In this document: in pieces, positions 35,401 through 47,400 of the stretch
Numbering within the stretch: position 1 is the first letter of the stretch
Layout of the letters: the number at the start of each line of letters is the position of its first letter
Source: Anolis sagrei
Taxonomy: Eukaryota > Chordata > Lepidosauria > Squamata > Anolidae
Assembly (NCBI RefSeq): GCF_037176765.1
Contig: NC_090023.1
Location: 103,678,866-103,742,865, forward strand
DNA length: 64,000 nucleotides
Reading direction: 5' to 3'
Made by a program: the position numbers and the translations under genes
The notes under the pieces: model-generated
Told to the model about the DNA's origin: nothing
The model's input: the letters and a program-made list of their open reading frames with translations, nothing else
Database searches by the model: none

Positions 35401-38400
35401 ATCTGATTTGTAAGCTTTTTGGTACTAATGTTGGAGAGTGGTCCCTGGTCAAAGTGGTCTCTGATTAAGTGGTCCCTGGTCCAAGGGGCCCCTGGTCAAA
35501 ATTTTTTGGAAACCATTGTATAAGAGGAAGCAGGCAGGCAAGTAGGATCTTATATTTACAAATTCCATATAAGTTTCCCACTCTTCTTCCATAGCCCATC
35601 CTTCTGGAATGGGCTATGGAAATGGAAACAGTGAAGGAATGCATGATTAAATGGGCCACCAATATAGGCAGACCCATCAAACTCAAAGAATGGGAGTTGA
35701 TATGGAATAAAAAATAAAGTACACATATGCAACAGAACTCAAAGAAAACCGGTATAAGATGTTCCATAGGTCTCAAAAATTAGGTCTAATGTATAAGAAA
35801 AGTAATAACAAATGCTGGAAATGTTAATCACAAATTGGAACTTTTTACCATTTATGGTGGTCTTGCCCCAAAGCTAGAAGCTACTGGAAAATGATACAAG
35901 TAGTGAGCCAAAAAAACCCTCAAAATTAAAATACAGATGAAGCCAGAATATTTCCTATTAGGGATCACGATGAAGAAATAAAGCTAGACGCAAACAAAGA
36001 TATTCACATATTTAATGACAGTGGCCAGAATAGTCTATGCTAAAAAATGGAAATTAAAGGATATTTCGACTGAAGAAAAATGGCTAAACAAAGTTTGGGA
36101 AATAAAAGATATGGACAAACTGACATTCTACTTGAAAGACCTTACTGGAAGACCAGTAAGGAAAACTGACTGGAAAAGGTTCGAAGATTATATGAGAAAT
36201 TGGTCACCAACTACTTAATTAGGGAGGTCCATACAGGAGAAAAAGAACCAAAAACAATCAAAAACTTAAGCCAAAGAGATGAGGAAGATAGAAATTTGGT
36301 AAACATAGAAGAAAATGTGGAAAAGAAGATTGGGAAGCCAAACTTCTCCTTCCCCCGATCCCATACCCCGTTAACCCTTCCTGATAGACAATTTCTTTCT
36401 ATCTATCTCTTTATATATACTAATCTAACACCTCCCCCTTGACTATCTCATTATATATTTCTTTCTCATTCCACTGTCATCAAATTAGATTCCCCTCCTT
36501 CCCTTTTTTCCGCAATCACCACCTCCCCCCCCCCTTTTATGTATGTTTATTTTGCAAAACGTTTAATAAAAATGTATTTAAAAATAAATAAATAAATGTT
36601 AGTTACTTAATTTTGGAAAATGGCATTCACAACCATTTGTAGATCATAACCTTTTGGAAAAGTTTGATCTTTCAGAGAAGAGCCAAAAACCCATTTGAAC
36701 TGAATCTTCTCATATGGTATACAACCAAATGTAATATGCAAGGCAATGTCTTCAGTTGTTAGACTGAACCTATTGTCCCTTATCTGTTAGGAAAACAGAA
36801 TATGCCTGTGCATAAAAACAGCAGAGTTTCAGAACTGTTTTCAGTCTCCCATAAAACAAATTGTTTTATATCATGCACTCAAAAGACAAAAATGAATTAG
36901 GCTTTGGTAAATTAACATATTTGATTTACTCACAACTTCACGTGCTCAGCATAACATAAGTACATAGCTTATCTATCAGTCCAGTTTCAGATATGTTTGA
37001 GATAATCTGTGTGCAGATGGCACAGGGCATCTTTCTTATGACAGCAAGTGTTTGCTCTTAGCAGTTCAAAGTCTAAGAAGGATTTAAAATGGAGTCTGAG
37101 GTCTGAGCAGTCTCAGATGAGATCATGTGGTCTGTAGTCCCTCCCACAACCTCTTAGGAAACATAGCGCAAAAGAAGCTGCATACCAGAACATACATACA
37201 AAACAGTAAGCAAACACAATCACAGATTAACAAATTACTAGAGGAGGCTTGAAGAAGGTTATAATTTCCAACGCTTGAAGGGAAGATACTGCACTTTATT
37301 TTTCAGTCACTTTCTTACATTCTCCCACAAGATTCTCCTTTCTCTTTTTTCTTCCTTAATATATTTGTCAATTACGCTTCAGAATAATCTCATCTGCTTT
37401 ATTTAAAGTTATCTTTTCTTTTATGTCTTTATGATGTATGTGTTTCAAAAGCACATGCCATATAAAATCCAGATTGTCTGACCCTGAAATTATGGATGAA
37501 ATTTTATGTAGAAGGCTTAGGAAGAAGTTCAAAAGACACAACATACTGAGTGTTTTGCTTTACATTTTCTTTTTTTCAAAGGAGGCAGTGGCTACTTTGC
37601 CAAAATATATGCTTCATTGTACCCAAATTCTACTGTGACCATTTTTGACTTGCCTGAAGTTGTGGAAAGAGGAAAGAAGCATTTTGTGTCTTCAGAGGAA
37701 CACCAGATTACTTTCCAGAGTGGTATGATATGCTTTCCGTGAATGTAACTACGTTTAAACATTGGACAATGCTTTCCTCTACAATGTACATTTAAAAAGC
37801 AGTGATCAGCTGTGTACAGGCCCGTAGCCAGGATTTCGTTTCGGGGGGGGGGGGGCTGAATTTTTTTTCAGGGGGGTTTCAGGGGGGGGGGCTGAGTTTC
37901 AGGGGGGGGGCTGAGTCTGAGTGAAAGAAGGTCTAGCCTAGCAAACCTTTTGTATCATTACCCCAATACCCCCATGCATATGGGATATATTGAGTATGGT
38001 GATCAGATCATGATACGAATAAACATAACAGTTTAAATAATGCACCAATAAGGCCTTTTCGCGAACCACCATGAAAATTTTTTGGGGGGGGCTGAAGCCC
38101 CCCGAGCCCCCCCCCCCCCCCCCGGCTACATGCCTGGCTGTGTATACTTTATTGTATTAGGGAGCAAGGAAGCATCATTGGAAGAGGAGGCAATTAAGCA
38201 CTTGACAAGCCTTTCCATTTCCCCCCTTTTTATATCCTGAGGGATTTTGCCTTTCATACCAGATGAGGAAATTTCCTTTCTCATAAAGAAGATGATCCCA
38301 CAATTTATTTCCTTTGTCTGGAAAATGGAGTCATTTTCTCAGTAATCCAACTATATGTAATTTTCTTTCAAGCAAGCATAGCTCATTTCCTTTTGTGTGT

Positions 38401-41400
38401 CTCCTTTCCAATCCCAAGATGCATTCCCAAGACACTAAATATAATGTCCCTTTTATCCCAAGCAGGCATGTAGCCGGGGGGGGGGGGGGGGCTTGAGGGG
38501 CTTCATCCCCCCCGAAATTCTCATGGTGGTTCGCGAAATGGCCTTACTGGTGCATTATTTAAACTGTTATGTTTATTCATATCATGATCTGATCACCATA
38601 CTCAATATATCCCATATGCATGGGGGTATTGGGGTAATGATACAAAAGGTTTGCTAGGCTAGACCCTCTTTCACTCAGACTCAGCTCCCTCGAAACTCAC
38701 CCCCCCGAACCCCCCCTGAAAAAAATTCAGCCCCCCCCCCGAAACGAAATCCTGGTATAAAGGAATTAAAGATACCTAGGGCAGGGGGGACACAACCTAT
38801 CCCACCTCCGCCCTTAGATATAGCGTGGAACAAAAAGGCTGAGCCTAAGTGACCGAAGCACTTGGAAGAAATATAGCTGCCACCACCTCAGAATTGCCGG
38901 CCTGAGGAACCAAAAGGGTGTGATTGTATTTTAAATAAAAGGATATTTGAGCTCTTAGACTTCTATGGCTGACTGGAGATTAAAAGATGTGTTGAGAGAA
39001 TGATTCTTGAGGGAAACGAATGGATTGAGGCGAACAACAGTTAAGAGTAAACTAATAAAGAGTTTATTAATAACTTGAGGATAACAACAACTCGTTGGAA
39101 TTGAGTGGTACAAAATCTTGATGCAGTTGCAGTAACTTGGTTGCTTAAATCAAACAGTTCTCTCTGACAGAATAGCTTTCTCAGCTTGAGTCTCTATAAC
39201 CAACTGTTCTATTATTAGACACAGTTTTACTTGGAGCACAGACCCCTGTCTGCCTCCCTCAACTGGCTATAAGGTATCTTTGAAACCTCTCTTAGGCTCA
39301 ATAAGACACAGCTCTCCTTTACTAGCCTCTCTAGTAAAGCTCTAGCCTAATGTCTTCACCATATACCTTACACCTAGAGACTAGCTACAAGCTCTTCCCT
39401 TTCTGTCAGTTCCCTGCTCTAAAAATCTACATCCTTCTCTGTCTAAAACTCAGACTCTTTTCCTTCTGTCAGATAAGACAGCTCCTTTCCCTCCATTCAG
39501 CTGACTCCACCCCTGATTGTTACACCCAATCAGGAGTCAGCCTGACTCCTCCTCCTTTCTTTGCTCAACAACCAGGAGGCCAAACACTGCCATGCAGGCT
39601 TCGGCCTAGCCGACTAAAAGGTAGTTTTATTACATACCTCCCCACCTTAAGTCCTTTCTGGAAGATTTTCAATTTCTAATTGAAATCTGTAAGAAAGGGT
39701 TTCTCATAAAGAGAGCTCTTTCTTACCTAACTCTCCCTTCCTGTACCTAACTATCTATTCTAACCTAATCTAACTTAACTAAGGCAAGGGCATTCTACCT
39801 ATCTTCCTAATCCTGCATGCTAACTAACCTATCTAAACATCCTATCTAACATATCTAACATTCCTATCTAACAGGTTCACAGTCCTAACTACCATTACAT
39901 TGTATGCTAAACATCACTTGCAAATAATACAATACTATGCATTTCATCTAAGCAAACCTGCAATGCAAAACAATACAGTCACTATAATATACAAACCTGC
40001 AAAGGAAAAAGCATGTTAGATATAATACATTATACAATACCTTATACACTATACTCTATAAATGCAATTATCTATACTATTATACCAATACCTGTATAAC
40101 ATTCCTCTATCATTGCATTTAATAACATCTATGTACATTCAAGGCATTACTCTAACCTGCAATAAAAATGTTAAATTGCAAATAATCATCTGTAACATCT
40201 GTACAGCAAAGAAACCTTTTAAAGTTACCCTGGGGTTTATTCCTGGTTAGCTGGTACACACCAATTTAAACTGGGAACCAACTTTGGCATGGCAAATATA
40301 AAGGGGGTTAACCTTTCAATACTTCACCCAATGCCACAAATCCCATTCCCTTTGGCTCTTAACTTAACCCCACCAACGGCCAATTCAAACCCCATACTCC
40401 CATCTACAGATGTTTCCTCCCAGGATGAAGCTGAGACAGTGCTATCGCCATACAGCACTCTCTGGACCTTGCGCTCTAGCTCCATCTGCTGTTCTGGTTC
40501 GGGATTGCAATCTTTAAATTTTCCCTCCAAATCCAACAAAGACTTAATAAAGTACACTCTTCCTCCCCTACACAGAGTCACTTTCTCCTCAGGTTCTGGT
40601 AGAATTTTTACAACAAAGTTGGACCTAGGAAAATAAGGCTTAAGTCTATTGATGTGCAGCTTCTTGCACCTCTGGTCTCCTCCATCTTCTTGGACTACGT
40701 AAGTCACCTCAGAGTCTTTGGAAACAATGGAAAATGGTCCTTCCCAAGCCACATCTAGCTTCTTCTTGGCTCTGGGCTTTAAGACCAACACTTTGTCTCC
40801 GACGGCAAAGCTTCTGTGCCTAGCCTTGGAATCAGCATAGTCCTTCTGTCGGCTTTGAGCTGCTGACAAGCTCTCAGCGGCACAGTCCCGGATCAAAGTC
40901 AAATGTCTTTGAAGGTCCTCGATGTACTCGACCACGTCCTTCTCGGGAATCTCCTCACGTCCGACCCACGCCTCTCTCACGATGTCCAGAGGTCCACGCG
41001 GGGTTCGGCCATACAGCAGTTGGAACGGGCTGTATCCGGTACTCTCTTGTGGTACCTCACGATAGGCAAACAGGAAATGCTGGATTCTTCTGTCCCAATC
41101 ATTGGGGTTGCGATGTACGTAGGTTCTCAGCATGTGGTTCAACGTCGCATTGAACCTCTCCGTCAGGCCATTCGACTGTGGATGGTATGGAGTCGTCGTC
41201 ACGTGTTGAATCCCACAGGAACGCAGCATCTCTTTCATGAAAACAGACATGAAAGATGTTCCCAAATCAGTCACGATAGATTTAGGGAACCCCACACGCG
41301 CAAACAACGTCAGGAGTGCGTGTGTAACTGTCTTGGTGTCAATCTCCTTCAGTGGAATCGCCTCAGGGTATCTGGTTGCAAAGTCTACCGCTGTGAGGAG

Positions 41401-44400
41401 GTAGCGATGTCCATCCTTGGTCACAGGTGACATTGGACCAAGGATATCTATCCCTACTTTTGCAAAAGGAATTGACACAACAGGAATGGGTTGCAGCAGT
41501 CCTTTGGTTTTGTCTTTTGCTTTGCCCACAAACTGACAGGACTGACAAGATCTGCAGTGGGTGGCAATGTCTTGTGCCATTCTGGGCCAAAAGAACCGGC
41601 TCTGCACCCTATCCTTAGTCTTCTTGATCCCTAGATGACCACTAAACGAAGTGTCATGGGCCATTTTCAGGATCTTTTCCCTGTACTTTGGAGGTATTAC
41701 TAGCTGTGTAACTACCTCGTACAGCCCTGGGCCCTTTTGATGTCTCACTAATCTGAACAGCTTGTTATCTATATTTCTAAAGATAACTGGTTCTATTTCA
41801 TTGGGTTCAGTTCTTTCGGTTTGAACTGATTCCCACAGGCCCTTTAAATCTTCAGCCTGTCGCTGTTCCCTCAGGAACTCAGCTGGCTGACTAGATGGCA
41901 ACATCACAGGGAATTCTTCAGCGTTGTTACATTGAGAGCTATGAGCCATTTCTGAGGCGATTTCTCCCTCCTCAGAAATTCCCGCTCTTTCTGTCTGGCT
42001 TCTAGTCACAGCATTGATCTTCAGTGTATGTTCTGACAGATCATTTCCTATTAACACAGGGACCTCCAGGTCCGATAGAATTCCTACACTCCATTTACCA
42101 CAAAAATCTTTGTATTTGACAGGGATTTCTGCCACATCCACTTCAAAGCTGGGACCAGTTATTCCCTTCAGTGTCCATTTCTTTCCTGGCACTACCTGGT
42201 CCTTCTCAACTATATGAGGGCGCACCAGAGACACGTCAGCGCCTGTGTCCCTCAGTCCCATTAGCGTTTGGTCATTAACTTTGACCTCTTCTAAGTATTC
42301 TTTATTTACCCCACGCTCTATACTCCAAACCCTCATTATTTTGATGGGCTCTCCCTCAGGAGTAGGCTCTTCATCTTGTGGTTCAGTCTTCTTGACCACT
42401 TTAACAAATTTTGGCGGGCTTCCAGCTCTCTCCTTAGCTAGTTTTGGGCATGAGGCTTTAACATGTCCTTCTTGGTTGCAGAAGTAACATACAATCCTAC
42501 GTGGCACAACCTTAGAGATGGCATCCCCTTGCTTGGCTCCCTGACTCTCCTTGTCAGTTCTACCCTTCGGGACCTACTCTTTCTGCTTTTTGAACATGGG
42601 GGGGACCAACTCAAAATCTCCCTCCATTCCATCCAAAATCGTCGCACACTCGGCCACTGTCCGGATCTTTTTGTCTTTAATGAACCAACGCCACTGTACT
42701 GGAATCAATTTATAAACTGCTCCAGACAGATCAGATCCCTTAAAGCCTCAAAGGTGTTCACCTTACTTCCCTCCAGCCATCGTACTAGAGCTTTTTCAAT
42801 CCTAGCCCCCACTTGGGAAAATGTCTCCCCAGGCTTCCTCTTAATTTCTCTGAAGGTCTTCCGGCTCTGCTCTGGGGTGAGCCCAAACCGAACCTTCACT
42901 CTTTCTTTGAAGACAGAGTAGTTAGACCATTCTGTAGTTGTCATGTCAGCATAAACCTCACTCAGTTCGCCACAGATTAATGGTCTCAAGTGTGCCATTC
43001 TTTTTTCCTCTGGCACCCCAAAATCTGCACACGCACGTTCAAAACTAGAGAGGAAACTCTCGGCACAATCCCCCTTTGTGTATTTGGGAAAGTGTTTTAG
43101 ATAGGAAGCTACGGGTTCAGCAGGGATGGTACTAGGATTGGATGTGGGTTGCCTATCTCTGACTTGTAACTCCATCATCCTCTCCTCATGTTTCATCCTC
43201 TCAGCCTCGTGTCTCATTCTCTCTTTTTCTCTTTCTATTTCTAGCTGTCTTACATTCTCTCTTTCTCTAGCCTCAAACTCCATTCTTTCTCTTTCAGCCT
43301 CACGTTGTCTTTCTCTTTCCTCAGCCTCACGTTGTCTCTCATTCTCTCTGGCTTGAAACTCCATCTTTCTCAACTCCATCTCAAGCCTTAACTTCTCGAT
43401 TTCTAAAGAGGTTGCCACTGTCTCTGGGCTTTCTCCTCTTTCCACAATCTCAGGCTCCATTTCGGCTCCCTCCTGTCCCTCTGATTGTATGTGAACCACA
43501 GGAGCTTTTTTCTGCTTTGGAGGTGCCATACTGCTGTACAGTGGTGTATTTAGGCAGTTTCTGAGGTAAAACTTCCTCAGAAACGCTTTGGCTCAAACTT
43601 TTACCTCACACAATCACACCACCCCACTGGATTTAGGCTTAAAGTCACGTATCCCGCCGCTGGTCACCAATATAAAGGAATTAAAGATACCTAGGGCAGG
43701 GGGGACACAACCTATCCCACCTCCGCCCTTAGATATAGCGTGGAACAAAAAGGCTGAGCCTAAGTGACCGAAGCACTTGGTAGAAATATAGCTGCCACCA
43801 CCTCAGAATTGCCGGCCTGAGGAACCAAAAGGGTGTGATTGTATTTTAAATAAAAGGATATTTGAGCTCTTAGACTTCTATGGCTGACTGGAGATTAAAA
43901 GATGTGTTGAGAGAATGATTCTTGAGGGAAACGAATGGATTGAGGCGAACAACAGTTAAGAGTAAACTAATAAAGAGTTTATTAATAACTTGAGGATAAC
44001 AACAACTCGTTGGAATTGAGTGGTACAAAATCTTGATGCAGTTGCAGTAACTTGGTTGCTTAAATCAAACAGTTCTCTCTGACAGAATAGCTTTCTCAGC
44101 TTGAGTCTCTATAACCAACTGTTCTATTATTAGACACAGTTTTACTTGGAGCACAGACCCCTGTCTGCCTCCCTCAACTGGCTATAAGGTATCTTTGAAA
44201 CCTCTCTTAGGCTCAATAAGACACAGCTCTCCTTTACTAGCCTCTCTAGTAAAGCTCTAGCCTAATGTCTTCACCATATACCTTACACCTAGAGACTAGC
44301 TACAAGCTCTTCCCTTTCTGTCAGTTCCCTGCTCTAAAAATCTACATCCTTCTCTGTCTAAAACTCAGACTCTTTTCCTTCTGTCAGATAAGACAGCTCC

Positions 44401-47400
44401 TTTCCCTCCATTCAGCTGACTCCACCCCTGATTGTTACACCCAATCAGGAGTCAGCCTGACTCCTCCTCCTTTCTTTGCTCAACAACCAGGAGGCCAAAC
44501 ACTGCCATGCAGGCTTCGGCCTAGCCGACTAAAAGGTAGTTTTATTACACCTGGCTACGGGCCTGATCCCAAGTACTCCTGTTTCTACCATAAATTAATA
44601 TTTTATTAATTATACATTGCTTTGAATCATGAAAACATTATATGTTCCTATAATTGTCAGCTGCATTAGACTTTCCATGAATCAGAGGGTACTTTCATAC
44701 TGGTGTATCTTGACACCACTTTAATTACCATGATCAATGCTACGAAACTGTGGGAGTTGTAGTTTTACTAGGTCTTTAACTTTCTTTACCAGTGGGCTGG
44801 TGCCTTACCAAACCACAAATCCCAGCATTCCATAGCATTGGGCCATGGCAATTTAAAGTGGTGTCAAACTGCACTGATTCAATAGTGTAGTTACAACTGG
44901 AGTGATTCAGGCCCCATCTACACTGCCATATAAAATCCCAATTATCTGCTTTGAACTGAATTGCATGACAATGTACACTCATCTAACCCTGTTCAAATTT
45001 GATAATCTGCATTATATGGCAGTGTAGATAACAACAACAACAACAACAACAACACTTTATTCTCATCCCAAAGGGACTCAGGGCGGATCACAGTACATAT
45101 ACATGGCAAACATTCAATGCTGCTTTGTATAGACAATACACAGACAGACAGAACAGAAGGCAGTGCCATGGAAGGTTGGGCTCGAGTCCAGGGGGTGCTG
45201 TTTCTCTTTCCTCTATGACGAAGAGCCGTCAGGACTTCCTCCTTCCTTATGGTCACCCAGCATTTTCTGACCTTCTTTCTTTATGGCATCGTAAAACACT
45301 ATTTAGCAGTACCCAATTTCTCTAATTACAGCCAATGCTGTTTTCAAATTGCTTAAGTAAACAATGAGCTAGGCTGCCAGTTGGCAGCTCACGCCAACTC
45401 GGGGCTTTGAACTTGCAACCTTTTGGTTCATAGATCTTATAATTGCTGATGATTTACAAGCTGTGCTAAACCTCTGGCCCTCCAGCCTCAATAATGTCAT
45501 GAATAACATTTCAATAACTTTTAAGTATATGTTCTTTTATTGCAATTTCCAGTGTGAGAGGGCATATAAGAACTTTTACAGAACTTTTATACTTGTACAC
45601 AAAGAATAACATTAGACACAGAGATATACAGATACTATGCAACTACATTGGATTCACAAAAAACCTATTACATTAGCTAACAAACAAACAAAAGGTGCAA
45701 CTACTTTTTTATTCAGCATTCACACACATATGAACATTCACTCATCCTCATGCATACAAATGTTATCATATCCTTTTCTCCCTCCTTGGAGAAGAACACC
45801 TTCTTAGGCCAGACCCTGTTTCCCTGAATCCTACCAAAGCACAGTTGCAAAACTTCCATAATGCCAAAATGCCTCTAAAATGACAAAACTTCCCTTTCCC
45901 TAAAAACAATGGAAGGATTAGATCCCTGTTTTCCTTACATCAGAACCTGACTCCATGCAAATGTATTATGACTCCAAAACACACTTCTTCCTCTTCCCTT
46001 GAAAAAGAAGACCAAAGTGACCAGACTGCTCCTGTGCAAATCTGCCACTCTCCATAGACCTTGTCTGTTCTTCCCATGGAACAGAGAGGCAGTTGAACAG
46101 CTCCGATGTCCATCACAATTTGAGAATTACTAGATTGAGTCTTTTATAGGAATATTTCTTCTGATGTAGTAAATAATTATCCTGTTTGAAATTATCTTAA
46201 GTCTTCACCTCCTGGCAGATGTTAATTCTTCTTGATTGATGTTAGCCTTGTGTTGACTTCCTTCTTAACATAATGAATGTTATAAACATTTCCTTATCAC
46301 TGTCCCAGTTCTTATCACAGTTTCCTTTTCCAGTTTTTATTAGCAACTTTTAATTACAGTCCAACAAGCAGGTAGTTAGTCATTGCAGGCCTTAATATTT
46401 TACTGATGTTTCCAAAATTATTAAACTCTCATTCATTCATTCTTCCATTCATATCCACACATGAAATTAAATCCACACTTATCAAATCTGCACATTAAAT
46501 TTTGTGACACAACATTAGTCCTAAACACTTAGGTATCCCTTCTTCTGGAGGAAAATCTGTCTGTAAATTAGTCAAAGATAGATATAGATATAAAGATGAT
46601 ATAGACATAGTAATATAATGTAAAATGGAGTTTTATAAAAGATAGAAATAATTGCTCTTTTTGTGAAACAAAATAAACAGATGTCTTCCTCTAATATTAC
46701 AGGTGATTTTTTAAACGATCCCATTCCTGAAGCTGATCTGTATATATTGTGTAGAATTCTCCATTGCTTGGATGATGAGAAGTGTGTAGCTCTGCTAACT
46801 AAACTACACAAGGCTTGTAAACCTGGTATGTGTACCTAGATAATGTGGATGGGGACAAGACTGCTTTGTACAATATATGATGGACAAGCAAAACTTCCTG
46901 GTCTCACCATATATCAAATATTGTTTATAATTTGCTCATGGGAGACCTCGTCTAGGCTGAGGTCTATAACAACTAACATCAATAATCCCGGGTTTCAAGA
47001 TTTACTACCTCATCACACTAGAGAAAAAATCCACTTAAAATCTGGGTTCTGCCCCCTGCAGAATTCTGGGGTTTGTAGTTTGAGGCTGTGAAAGGCTCCC
47101 TCCCAAACTACAAACCCCAGAATTCTGCAGGGGGCAGAAATCAGATTTTTAAGTGGATTTTTTCTCTAGTGTGATGAAGGATCTTTTCCAGTCTTATATG
47201 GAAGGGCCAGAAATTGAACCTTAGGTCATTAACATTCCTCGCATGTGCACTACAATTGAGCTATACTATTCCACTCCCCCCTTTTTTTGGAGACCTTTTT
47301 TTACTCTTCCACTATTTTCAAAGGATCCAGTAAATACAATATTCTAGACCCATTATCTTCAAAGGACCATTAATTAATGAGTCATATTTGAAAGAATGAG

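Larger units (their letters stand above)
38756..44549 (-). mobile_element. Ty3/gypsy LTR element, Gmr1-like, young
   Basis: 5.8 kb on the minus strand between two 879-bp LTRs, with CCTGG at 38751-38755 and 44550-44554. Parts seen: primer-binding side (TGGTGACCAG) next to the right LTR, gag with coiled coil and SCAN-like capsid, zinc knuckle, protease, integrase, and a polypurine tract (AAGGTGGGGAGG) by the left LTR. Integrase directly following protease is the order known for Gmr1-like elements. The parts list is incomplete, so I treat it as broken and non-autonomous. I saw one difference between the LTRs, so the insertion is recent. Confidence 0.88.
38463..44565. mobile_element. Second hAT MITE, split by an LTR element
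   Basis: The same family as 37817-38136 in the opposite orientation. It runs 38463-38755 and resumes at 44550-44565, with ATCCCAAG at 38455-38462 and 44566-44573. The LTR element at 38756-44549 is nested inside it. Confidence 0.88.

Noticed and set aside
39350-44609. 109- and 114-codon frames, one in each LTR
   Set aside because: They are identical in both LTRs and of no known family; they are LTR sequence.
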